NCBI GenBank assembly: GCA_014885115.2
Contig: WKLE02001831.1
Coordinates: 20,374-47,591, forward strand
DNA: 27,218 nt
Direction: 5' to 3'
From: Asterionellopsis glacialis
Lineage: Eukaryota; Bacillariophyta; Plagiogrammaphyceae; Rhaphoneidales; Asterionellopsidaceae
In this document: piece after piece, positions 9,109 to 17,550 of the stretch
Layout of the letters: each line of letters opens with the position of its first letter
How positions within the stretch are numbered: the first letter of the stretch is position 1
Program-made: the position numbers and the translations under genes
The notes under the pieces: model-generated
Seen by the model: only the letters and a program-made list of their open reading frames with translations
Database searches by the model: none
Told to the model about the DNA's origin: nothing

Positions 9109-9463
9109 GTCAACAGAGGACTGGTGAAACCTCTACATGAAATTTGTTAACCACTAATCCCCCCAAAAATCTCTGCATTGCTTTTTGGTTTTCCTAAGTA
9201 AAAGGCATGATGCTGTCATTTTTAAACCCTAGGGTTTTGGCCTTCAAAACAACTCCCAGAAAAGGCAGGGAGAAGTGTTTGGCAACCATGAGCAAATATC
9301 CCTAGAATTTGTCAATGAAATTTTTGATCCAAGGGGGGCTTTTGGAAAGGCAGTGTTAGTGAAAAAAAAGTTTTTTTTTGGGGGGGGGAGAAAAAAAGGG
9401 CTACGTTGGGGCCAGAGATCCTACACAGGTTTCAGTACTGGGTTTCACCAGTCCTGTCAATAG
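9109..9463. mobile_element. hAT-like MITE with 8-bp target duplication
   Basis: AGGACTGGTGAAACC at 9117-9131 is repeated exactly in inverted orientation at 9441-9455, giving a 339-bp element. Beyond the perfect 15 bp the arms stay loosely similar for another 15 bp. Flanks are GTCAACAG (9109-9116) and GTCAATAG (9456-9463), matching at 7 of 8, which fits the 8-bp target duplication of hAT elements after one mutation. The interior has no gene; it contains long A, T and G runs near 9363-9398 (a T9 followed by G9). hAT membership is inferred from duplication length; the terminus AGGACTGG is not a classic CAGGG end. Confidence 0.65.
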
Positions 9464-10648
9464 TTGGTGTAGTTGAAACAACATGATTATAGCTTCTGCG
9501 TGATTGTGTTATTCTTTCTGATAACAGAATTATGCAAGTTGGTGAATTTTTTATTCACTTGCTTACCTTAGTGTTCATTTGCTTACCACTGGGAATTCTA
9601 CATGATCCAGTGGTTCATCTCCCCATCATTTGGATTGTCACCATCCTTGAATAATATATCTTGGATAGTTCCTAGTATAGTAGAGCAATTGAACAGTGCT
9701 GAGTCTGGCTCAAAGTTTTTCCCAGATTCTTTTTTTTAGTCCATTTTTGCTAGTTTCCCAATCTATTACAACTATTGCTTGTTCATGATATTTATGATGT
9801 GTGGAGTGTTGATTGCCCAGTGTCTTCTTCAAGATTATAATATGATATCTCTTCTACTTGGTCTCTCCTGCTATTTAGGTCCCACTGGTACTACTGCTGT
9901 ACATTCAGAATTGTTGTATTTAGTGCATGCAGTACAGGGGTAATCATTGATCTTTACCAGATCCAGCAAATCAATGATTTTTACCAGTTTCAAACCATTC
10001 TCTTATTCCAACTAATTTACCACAATTTAAAAAAAAGGCCTGGGGAGATTTGATTTTTACCAGATTTTAGTCGTGGTAAATTAGTACAAAGTTAAGTAAG
10101 TTGTAGGTCTGCTGTAGCTAGTAAATTACTATAATTAAGTAGTAATTTATTTGTTGATATGAATTTTTTTGTCATAGCAGAGTATCTGCATTTTTACAGT
10201 GATCTAGTACAGACAGTGATGTTTCCCAATGGTGAAATGTAGTAGTATAATGAAATTAGTAAATTAGTCTATTATGCAAGACAAAAAAATCAAATCTCAT
10301 GACAATCACACATACCAGTACAATCACTCAGAAGCTATGTAGGGGAGACAGACAGAAATGTTACTTCTGTCCCTCCTAGAGCTTGAACTACTTGGGGTTG
10401 ACCATATCACATGTTTCCCTCAGAAGAAGGTGTGTATGTTGTTCATTGTCAAGACATGGAGGCAGAGTATGTTTTGTGGTACTATTGGTGGGCTGAATGG
10501 TAATCATTGTTTTTGCTCCAAACCAACCACATTGGATTGTCAAGTTTTTGCTCAACCTCATAATAGTAAGGTAAATCTGAACCTTGCTCATGTCTATATT
10601 TGTAACCAGCTTTTCTTATTGGTGGGTGTTTACTGTAGTAGTAAATGA
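9464..10648. other. AT-rich gene-poor stretch with inverted repeats
   Basis: No intact gene. Two clear inverted repeats occur: ACTAATTTACCAC (10011-10023) with GTGGTAAATTAGT (10073-10085), and TAAATTACTA (10122-10131) with TAGTAATTTA (10140-10149). A short motif GATxTTTACCAG appears three times between 9945 and 10063. Open frames at 10358-10667 overlap on both strands. The minus one contains Tyr-rich text (for example GYKYRHEQGSDLPYYYEVEQ), which may be another coding scrap but has no family I recognise. Confidence 0.35.
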
Positions 10649-11375
10649 GGACAAGATGAAGTAGCATGTCAAGACACTTCTTTGACTAAAACTCTCTTGA
10701 AACTTCAGTCATTATTGAATAACACATAAGCTAAGGTTCATCTGTTAGCTGCACAAATCAGTGAGGAGAAAGATAGCAGTGAAACCAAAGGAACGTCTAC
10801 TCTTTGGGAATCTGTGTGATGTCCATGCATTTTGGGGTGGATTAAAGGAAATGGACATATGGCTTGATCAGCTTAACATGAGACTCAACTCAGACTGCAG
10901 TAGCTTCAAGATATTAGTCTAATTTTTTAAATCACTCCAAAAGAGATTTGTTAATATGGTGGCATCATACAAGACAGTTATACATTTTTTCAAGCATTGC
11001 CTCAAGAAACTGGAAAGTAACAATACAACCAGTAACATCTCCTCAGTCAGGTTTGATGGTTTCCATGATCCAGTGGAGACCTCAGAAGAAGTTCATGGCA
11101 AGTTGAGAGACCTTGGTTCAAAGGTGGACCACCTTCAACAATGTAGAAGTGTCACACCAAGCAAGTTTGAACAGTTGTGTTATCAAAACAAGCCCTTTGG
11201 TGAGGGTGTGCAAGCATCTGGTAATCAGTTACTACTTCAAACTTTAAGTTGATGACCTAAGAAACCAAATCGTGGATATGCAATCTAGTATTAAAGATGA
11301 GACACCTTCACATTACATCGTGTAAATTTTGGGTCATTTCAAGAATTGAAGAACTGGGTAAAGGATGAATAAGCC
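10649..11375 (+). pseudogene. Frameshifted coiled-coil protein relic
   Basis: Protein-like text runs rightward over more than 220 codons but switches frame. Frame 1 (phase of 10685) gives SLTKTLLKLQSLLNNT, a stop, then AKVHLLAAQISEEKDSSETK up to LWESV near 10817. Frame 2 (phase of 10866) gives VHAFWGGLKEMDIWLDQLNM, a stop at 10920-10922, then FFKSLQKRFVNMVASYKTV and continues open to 11252. Frame 3 (phase of 11248) gives VDDLRNQIVDMQSSIKDETP, and frame 4 (phase of 11322) gives VNFGSFQELKNWVKDE. The composition (Leu/Lys/Glu heptads) suggests a coiled coil. I do not recognise the family; it may be the N-terminal protein of a mobile element. Three frame changes and at least two stops exclude function. 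Confidence 0.5.
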
Positions 11376-11793
11376 TCTAGCTAGTCCGGTCAAAAATGAC
11401 GGGAAAAATTCCATGTGAACAAGAAGACCGGGGCGTGTCACGCGACTTTTCAGTGAAAAAACGGGGGCGACTCATGGCGGGACTCGAGTTCGAGTTCAAA
11501 GGACAAAATAAAAAAAGGGATAAAACGAGATAACGCGTGCTATGGGAATATGCGGAAACAACGTACGAGTACTCTAGTACCTGGTACAGAGAACCTGCAC
11601 TACGAAGACCATTATTAACGCTGTTCGTTACTCGTCACTCTCGATAACACATCGATAACAAGCTTGGACACTGGCAACTTGGGGTTTGCACAGAATCGTA
11701 ACTATACTACAACAGAGTAAGAAGACAAAAAAGAACACGCAACAACCCGAGCAGTCTTTCAGAATTTGATTCTTGCAATTTTCAAGGTGTACA
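11376..11793. promoter_or_regulatory. Upstream region of membrane-protein gene
   Basis: GC content rises sharply at the edge of the desert, with GTGTCACGCGAC near 11437 and GAGTTCGAGTTC near 11484. The palindromic GTACCTGGTAC at about 11577 is preceded by GTACGAGTACTC at about 11563; the latter 12-mer recurs near 23311. This probably contains the core promoter and 5' UTR of the gene starting at 11794. No gene seen. Confidence 0.4.
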
Positions 11794-12781
11794 ATGGCTC
11801 CCTCCCCTATTTCTAGCTCAACGAAAGCAGCATTACGACATCTGAAGGATGTTCGACCTCACGATGGGTGGGCAATTGAGCAGTCGACAAGTGCAAGTGG
11901 AAACAAGACTGTGAGACTCCTGCGGCGCACCATCCCCGTCTCTGAAAGTAATTATCTTGATTTAACATTGACTGCAGACCGTTGTGTTGCTGGTATCGTG
12001 AATCGATCAGCTGCTATGGGGAAAGCTAGGGCGGAAATAATTGTGGAAGCAAACGGCAGTCCATGCCGAACGACTCGTCGCGTTATGATCGAGGAGTCGG
12101 CATCTTCAAATACTGCAAGAGGATCCACGACAGGAACTGGTGGAGAAGTGAGTCTACTTTCAGACGAAGACAACCAGCAACTTTTGATTTATGCTTTTTT
12201 CGCAATTTCAGCAGCAGTCGGGATAAGACTTATATTTGAAGCAATGTTCATGGTGTACATTTTTGTGTTACCTGCTTTATACTTTTATTGCCTACAAAAC
12301 TGTCCTACTATAGATAGCTTTGAACCAAAGAAAGAGTTGAAGAGAGTTTTAAGAGGTCATCATCTTCCCGAGGACCACCCAGATAAGCCCAAGGTAAGTC
12401 TGCGAATATATCATTGTAACTATAGATTTTGTGAAAATGATAGGCACTGTACTAATTTATTTTCATCCAAACACAGGGATTCTTGAGCGAAACATTTACT
12501 AGATTACAAGCTTCTGTAGCAGCGGAAATGGCCACATTCCCTGGGTATGAGGTGACTACAATGGTAAGCATGGAGTGTGTCCCTAACACAATATCGATTC
12601 TTGATCGCTAGCATTTTCAACTCATCATTATCTTCAATCTTGTTTGCAACAGAACTTTGGTGGAGCTTGTATCGGTGCAAAAGTTCGTGTTCCATCAGTT
12701 AATGCTGACTTGTATTGGATTGGAATTCTAGGTAAATGGAGATACTTATTCCAGAGTGAAATACCTGCAGAAAGGAGCTGA
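11794..12781 (+). CDS. Uncharacterised membrane protein, three exons
   Basis: I do not recognise this protein. Exons 11794-12393, 12477-12563 and 12653-12781 have GTAAGT/GTAAGC donors and CAG acceptors, all phase 0, and give 271 residues. The open frame extends upstream of the ATG, but 11794 is its first ATG. Residues 1-128 are Ser/Thr-rich and hydrophilic, beginning MAPSPISSSTKAALRHL. Residues 130-170 are one long hydrophobic stretch (LLIYAFFAISAAVGIRL, then FMVYIFVLPALYFYCLQ), consistent with a membrane hairpin or two helices. A basic/acidic segment with FEPKKELKRVLRGHHLPEDH follows. Exons 2 and 3 encode GFLSETFTRLQASVAAEM and a C-terminal domain with NFGGACIGAKVRVPSV and LYWIGILGKWRYLF. 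There is no signal peptide. It converges on the CreA gene with 148 bp between stop codons. Confidence 0.8.
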
Positions 12782-12929
12782 TCGATAATTCTAAACATAT
12801 TCTCTGTTTTAAATGCACACCTGAATTTGGGTTGTGCACTGATACATTTTAATGGTTATAGTATGTGTTTCTCATGAGTTTATCGCTATAGATTATATAA
12901 TTTCTACAAAACCACCTAGTAGCTTTGCT

Positions 12930-13676
12930 CTATTCTTTTGCTGCAACTGGATCAGCAGCAGGTGCCAGAGCAGCGGGGACGCCATCATCAAGATTTACAG
13001 CGCATGTCGAACTTTTAAATCTGGATTTGTTATCATCACTGTTCTTATCCAACCTTGTGTTGAAGGAAATGTATACCACCGTGTTCTTTTCCTTGTCATA
13101 GATTCGCTGGACTCGGAGGGTTTTAAACATGAGAGATTTGGACTCTTCAAAGACCTCTTCACCTTGTTTGCCAACAGCAATATTGTCAGCAATCTTGACA
13201 GGTCCTGTCTTTGCGCACCCGACACTAGCAAAACTTGGATCAGAAAAAAAGTCTTTCTGCAACCGCTCTGTAAGAGGGCGTTGGAAATTAGAAATATACA
13301 AAGTTACTCCTCTCACTTTCGGATCGTCAAATGATTCCACAGTGAGAGTATCTTTGAAGACAAGACCACTACCAGAAATTTCACCAATAATGCGACTTTC
13401 AATAGCATTGGCGTTAGGAATCATGTGAGTTGAAGGATCCAGGGATGCCCCAGCAAATACAAAGAATGCTGTTGCCGCAGAAGCGGCAGCTTTCTGAAAA
13501 TTCTTTACAAATGGCAAGGAACCGTCAGTTTTGTCTTCATGATTCTTCTGCTTCAAAAGTGCTGGTTGTTTGTTTGGAAAAGAAAATGCCGAAGCACCAT
13601 TGATTGAAACTGCTGCAACAACAACACAGGCCAAAATGAAAGGGCGGCTGATACTGACAGATTTCATGCCAATCAT
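12930..13676 (-). CDS. CreA family protein, predicted thylakoid lumen
   Basis: Single exon, 248 residues. Residues about 94-240 match the bacterial periplasmic CreA family (molecular role unknown): GSGLVFKDTLTVESFDDP and VRGVTLYISN, then SVGCAKTGPVKIADNI, SLMFKTLRVQRIYD and NTVVYISFNTRL line up with the E. coli CreA order of motifs. The N terminus has two targeting signals. A signal peptide (residues 4-30) ends in ASA|FSFP at 28-34, the diatom plastid motif with Phe at +1. A second hydrophobic stretch (63-79) follows Lys 58 and 62 and ends in ANA|IE at 89-92, a lumenal-transfer cleavage site. No twin Arg, so a Sec-type route is inferred. Start: ATG at 13676, with a second in-frame ATG three codons later. 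It is divergent from the glutaredoxin gene. Confidence 0.88.
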   Translation of the reverse strand: MIGMKSVSISRPFILACVVVAAVSINGASAFSFPNKQPALLKQKNHEDKTDGSLPFVKNFQKAAASAATAFFVFAGASLDPSTHMIPNANAIESRIIGEISGSGLVFKDTLTVESFDDPKVRGVTLYISNFQRPLTERLQKDFFSDPSFASVGCAKTGPVKIADNIAVGKQGEEVFEESKSLMFKTLRVQRIYDKEKNTVVYISFNTRLDKNSDDNKSRFKSSTCAVNLDDGVPAALAPAADPVAAKE

Positions 13677-14258
13677 TGTTCACGGGTGCGTACCGTATGG
13701 ATCCTAAGAGTTGTGATGTTGTGAGAGATCAACTTGATGATTGATGAGGGTTGTCTAAAGGGGTATGTTGTCTGCCTTCGATGTTACCACGCACTTACGT
13801 GGATATTTGACACTTGTCAGAATCACAGATGAAGGGAAAGATCCGGTCGATCCAAATCTCACAAATCTCTCTAATAGCGTCTATGGTACTTCCTTTATGT
13901 ACTAAATATTATAGTTCGTCCCTCTTAGTTACTAATGTAATGTATATGAGACAGTACACAAGCTTTTTAGAGGTCAAGGTCAGGTAAAGACGTTAAGAGT
14001 ATATTGATTAGTACGGAAGTACGTAGTAGTATTCAATTTCAGCATGTAAGACTGTTAAATGGAGGAGTTCTCCTTCAAGGGCCCCAAAACCCCAAACACC
14101 ACAAAAACCCTTATCCAAGAGCTTCTTCTGCGATGCGGCAATCGAGATAAGACTAACCATTTTCATGTTCTCTTGAGTTTTGATTTCTAATCACTCTGTT
14201 GTCCTTGTGAGGTTCCCTGTTTTGGTTGACAGTACCGTACGCCACCGAGAAATTGACC
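13677..14258. promoter_or_regulatory. Shared upstream region of CreA and glutaredoxin
   Basis: The two genes are divergent, so this 582-bp stretch must hold both promoters. CCACGCACTTACGTGG (about 13787) has CCACG/CGTGG arms. Before the glutaredoxin ATG there are two very short upstream open frames, 14133-14150 (5 codons) and 14165-14176 (3 codons), if transcription starts upstream of them. A possible intron end (pyrimidine-rich tract and GACAG) lies near 14230. No protein gene is seen. Confidence 0.45.
14133..14176 (+). promoter_or_regulatory. Two possible upstream mini-ORFs before glutaredoxin
   Basis: ATG CGG CAA TCG AGA TAA at 14133-14150 and ATG TTC TCT TGA at 14165-14176 precede the main ATG at 14259. 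Whether they lie in the mRNA depends on the transcription start, which I cannot see. If they do, they could lower translation of the main frame. Confidence 0.25.
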
Positions 14259-15051
14259 ATGTCCATCGAAAACGTGACATCTCTTCCAAATGGGGATATC
14301 CCGTCGGTATTACTTTTTTGGGCACCTTGGCATGGAGCATCATGCGAAGGAGGTCCAGTTGATAGTATCTTGAAAACATTGTCGCCCATGTTTGCTGGTA
14401 AACTTTATTTTGGTCGAGTGGAAGCTGAAGCTTGTCATGATATAGCTGAACAACTTGGTGTTTCTGTCATCCCTACAATTTGTTTCTTGGATGCTTCGAA
14501 TAACCTCTTAGAAAAAATTGATGGTTGTGATGACGCGGCTGAAATTACTCAAGCTGTCAAACGGTTGGCATCCCGATCCTCCTCCTNNNNNNNNNNNNNN
14601 NNNNNNNNNNNNNNNNNNNNNNNNNNNNNNNNNNNNNNNNNNNNNNNNNNNNNNNNNNNNNNNNNNNNNNNNNNNNNNNNNNNNNNNNNNNNNNNNNNNN
14701 NNNNNNNNNNNNNNNNNNNNNNNNNNNNNNNNNNNNNNNNNNNNACAAACTTTAGAGGAACGCCTGAAGGAATTAATCAACAAACAGCGTGTCGTACTAT
14801 TTATGAAGGGATTGCCCTCAGCTCCAAAATGTGGATTTTCTAGGCAGATTGTAGAGATCTTGGATAAGCACTCAGCAGCCTACGATGCCTTTAATATTCT
14901 TGAAGATGAAGAGGTCCGACAGGGTCTCAAAACGTACAGTGATTGGCCAACTTTCCCTCAATTGTACATTGATGGAGATTTGGTGGGTGGTTTGGATATT
15001 GTAAAGGAAATGGAAGACGGTGGCGAGTTGGATGATATGCTGAAGGGATAA
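14259..15051 (+). CDS. Monothiol glutaredoxin, GRX3/4 (PICOT) type
   Basis: Thioredoxin-like domain plus one CGFS glutaredoxin domain, the layout of GRX3/4 (PICOT) proteins, which bind a [2Fe-2S] cluster with glutathione and act in cytosolic/nuclear iron trafficking. First half: [20 protein letters not shown] (W21 to C29), then a thioredoxin-type strand order ending in [15 protein letters not shown]. The usual C-x-x-C is replaced by W-H-G-A-S-C, so this half is probably structural. Second half: [32 protein letters not shown] and [15 protein letters not shown], with the catalytic Cys of CGFS, the WPTFPQ glutathione loop and the GG motif. A 158-base run of N (14587-14744) removes the linker; the flanking frames differ by one, which gap size or an intron could explain. 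An ATG at 14259 is the first in frame; the frame is open upstream to a TTG. Confidence 0.88.
14587..14744. other. Assembly gap (158 N) inside the glutaredoxin gene
   Basis: The gap starts within a run of TCC codons (poly-Ser) at the end of the thioredoxin-like domain and ends just before [13 protein letters not shown] of the glutaredoxin domain. A low-complexity linker or a small intron probably caused the assembly break. The size may be an estimate. Confidence 0.95.
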
Positions 15052-15255
15052 CTCTGTAGTAAATATAAATAATATTAGTATGAGTTTCATTCTTTATAAT
15101 ATTCATCGATTACATTTTCAAAATTGAAGCAAACTACGGTACAACATGTTACTGATAAAGAAAAAAGGCCCGTACCCCGTGATTTGTCTGCTCTAGGACC
15201 TAAGAGAATTACTAATAATGTGTTATGCTATTGTTTCCAAATTATATTTTAGATT
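15052..15255. other. Short convergent intergenic region
   Basis: AT-rich 3' flanks of the glutaredoxin gene (+) and RCC1 (-). The two stop codons are about 204 bp apart. No further gene seen. Confidence 0.5.
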
Positions 15256-16989
15256 TCATTCAACCACTTGAGTCATGATGGCAGCCGAATGTTGACCTCC
15301 ACCAGATAATTGGCGGACAATTCCCTTGTGCTTACTAGTTTCCTTATTCCAAAAGGTTTTAGCACGAATTTTGCGTGGTCGGTATTCATCCTTGTCTCCA
15401 CCATGGCCAAGCTGTTCCTCTGTACCGAAACCCCAGGTGTAAACATCCCCCCTTTCCGACGTGGCAAGATTGTGTCGATCAGCTGCCACAATACTTGTAA
15501 TTTTGACAGGGGCATCTTCTGCTGGGAACTGAATGAGTTGAGGTAGGTCATATGAAGTTCCCAAGTCTGGAATTTCGTCATGGATTCCAATTTGACCATA
15601 GTCAGAACGGCCCCACGTGTATAACTCATATCCCGTCATGTCAAGGCCAAAGGAGAAATGCTCACCACCATCAACTTTGAAAATATTTTTGCCGTCCAAC
15701 GCTTTAATAGGTGTTAATTCCTTGCGGGCGTCTTTATCACCGTGCCCAAGTTGACCATAGTTGTTGAGTCCACATGAATAGACTCTAGTATCGCTCTGTC
15801 CATTTTCACGAGCAATGACAAGCATGTGAAATCCACCACATGCCACGGTGAGGATTTGTCGTTTGACAGTAGGACCGGCCCAAAGTACAGGCTTGGGGGT
15901 GAGCATATTTTCAATGACTAACTTTTCAAAGTTCGGATCATGTTTTTTCGGCATCTCCGCAGGTCGGCCCATCTCGCTGTTTTCTCCAATTCCCCAAGTG
16001 AGAAGTTCAAGTTCCTCTCCATATCCTTGCTTTTCAACCAAGGCTGCATTAAAGATATACCCACACGCAATTTTATGAGCCCTGCCAGGTAAAAGATAAA
16101 CATGCGTAGGATTAAAGTGACGCCCTTTCACACCCTTATCAACTACCATTGGATTGCCATCATCATCTTCTCCTCGCGGGGGGTCAACAGTATTGTCATC
16201 CTGTGGACGTGGGTCACGAAAGGGTTTACCCTCGGTAGACTTGTAACATCCAAACATGTAAACCCGCCCAGTAATCGAAAGAACCAAAGTATGTGAATCA
16301 CCTGCTTGGACGTCAATGATACTGTCATCTTCATTGTTTCCAATGATTTTGCCAGCATCACCCCCGTAAAGTTGGTACTTCGAGGGAATAAGTCCTTGGA
16401 TGGGTAAGGGAATTTTCTGAGATTCCTCATCCTTGGCTTCTCTTCCTAATTGACCTTCATCACTACAGCCCCAAGTGTAAACTCGGCCTTCAGACGTATT
16501 GACAACATTATGAAGTCCACCACAGGCAATGTGCGTTACATTTCTGTCACGAAGATTCTCTAGGAGCGCTGGACGAGAGGTGTTATCATCTGCCGTGAAA
16601 TTTCCTAACTGGAAGCAATCATTACTTCCCCAACAATATACATCACCACTTTTGCGTCCGTACTTATGCAGAATCTCTTCTGCACATCGGTTGTACTCAT
16701 GGACAGCTTGGAGAAAAATTTTGGGCTCCTCATCACCTGTGGCAACACCACCACTCGTACTGGATGATAGCATCTTTTGACCCCACTGAGCAAGTCCAGT
16801 GTTGAGTTTTTCAAATTTCTGTTGACGCAATGATTCGCATCTCTGTTCAAATAGAGTTGCTTGAGATTGTTGCTTACCGTCAGGCGATGATAAAACGGGC
16901 CTCGAAACAGGAGCCTGTTTTCCGCGTCGAACTGTTTCGCCTGGTGACGGATGTTCATGTGTAATATCTGCTTTCCGTTTTGGTGGCAT
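15256..16989 (-). CDS. RCC1: RCC1, Ran guanine-nucleotide exchange factor
   Basis: Single exon, 577 residues. RCC1 exchanges GDP for GTP on Ran at chromatin and sets the RanGTP gradient for nuclear transport and mitosis. A basic start (MPPKRKAD) acts as a likely nuclear/chromatin tail, as in animal RCC1. From residue 115 the seven-bladed propeller repeats are visible: DVYCWGSNDCFQLGN, RVYTWGCSDEGQLGR, VQAGDSHTLVLSITGRVYMF, then LTWGIGENSEMGR, RVYSCGLNNYGQLGH, ELYTWGRSDYGQIG and DVYTWGFGTEEQLGHG. AGDSHT (229-234) is the segment holding the catalytic Asp (D182 in human, from memory). An insert rich in Asp, Pro and Gly at about 258-285 and another at 320-345 make it longer than the human protein (about 420). 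Similarity in the individual blades, not just repeat content, supports a true RCC1 rather than a generic repeat protein. Confidence 0.92.
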   Translation of the reverse strand: MPPKRKADITHEHPSPGETVRRGKQAPVSRPVLSSPDGKQQSQATLFEQRCESLRQQKFEKLNTGLAQWGQKMLSSSTSGGVATGDEEPKIFLQAVHEYNRCAEEILHKYGRKSGDVYCWGSNDCFQLGNFTADDNTSRPALLENLRDRNVTHIACGGLHNVVNTSEGRVYTWGCSDEGQLGREAKDEESQKIPLPIQGLIPSKYQLYGGDAGKIIGNNEDDSIIDVQAGDSHTLVLSITGRVYMFGCYKSTEGKPFRDPRPQDDNTVDPPRGEDDDGNPMVVDKGVKGRHFNPTHVYLLPGRAHKIACGYIFNAALVEKQGYGEELELLTWGIGENSEMGRPAEMPKKHDPNFEKLVIENMLTPKPVLWAGPTVKRQILTVACGGFHMLVIARENGQSDTRVYSCGLNNYGQLGHGDKDARKELTPIKALDGKNIFKVDGGEHFSFGLDMTGYELYTWGRSDYGQIGIHDEIPDLGTSYDLPQLIQFPAEDAPVKITSIVAADRHNLATSERGDVYTWGFGTEEQLGHGGDKDEYRPRKIRAKTFWNKETSKHKGIVRQLSGGGQHSAAIMTQVVE

Positions 16990-17550
16990 GATGTATTCTT
17001 GTAATTAAGTGCTGGTTGTTGTTGATGTCTCTGTAACAATATTCTCTAGAGAGTGTAATGAACGTCGTTATTATAGACCCACTGTGGTCGTCGATGGAGA
17101 GGCGCTTTTGGGAGCTTTGGCGGTGTCTGTCGGGCGGGGTTTCGATTATTGATTTTTGTCAGATTTCAAAATGAGTTCCAAGACGGACGACGAACAGGAC
17201 CCCCAAAATTTCGTAAAAAACATAACGTCTATTGACTGTCTGTCTGTACAATAATGTCCGAGGTCGCCGATCGATCTGAGATCGGGGGGCGATCTGATCA
17301 ATGATCTCAGATGATCAGGCACTTCGTTTTGAGGCACTCTCAACAGAAACCCGAAAACTGATAATGCCCTCGGCATGTGCATCATAATATTATGGCCACA
17401 AGCCATAGCACGATGAGCAAGACAAAGCAAAAACTCTAACCCAGAGACCGACTAAAAGTTACAATCTCACAACCAAAATAAAAACAAACACAACTACTGC
17501 GTTGTCTTTTTTTAAATAACAGGCACGAACTCCACAAAAATTTGACAATC
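16990..17550. promoter_or_regulatory. Divergent promoter region of RCC1 and cyclin H
   Basis: A 561-bp region between divergent ATGs. Seven GATC sites lie in 48 bp (starts 17269, 17273, 17280, 17291, 17296, 17303, 17313). GATCTGAGATC at 17273-17283 is the reverse complement of GATCTCAGAT at 17303-17312 apart from one end base. The open frame on the minus strand at 17146-17430 has no support as a gene. Confidence 0.45.

Noticed and set aside
12312..12330. GTTCAAAGC B-box-like tRNA signal (minus strand)
   Set aside because: It lies inside the membrane-protein coding exon (SFEPKK) and no cloverleaf could be built around it.
12852..13334. 160-codon plus-strand open frame
   Set aside because: It is antisense to CreA, which is strongly supported.
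14518..15051. Second glutaredoxin as a separate gene starting at 14518
   Set aside because: The frame's upstream part is a shadow of the thioredoxin domain; a single two-domain protein across the gap is the simplest reading.
17146..17430. 94-codon minus-strand open frame in the divergent promoter
   Set aside because: It lies between two divergent genes, has no domain and overlaps the GATC cluster; likely chance.
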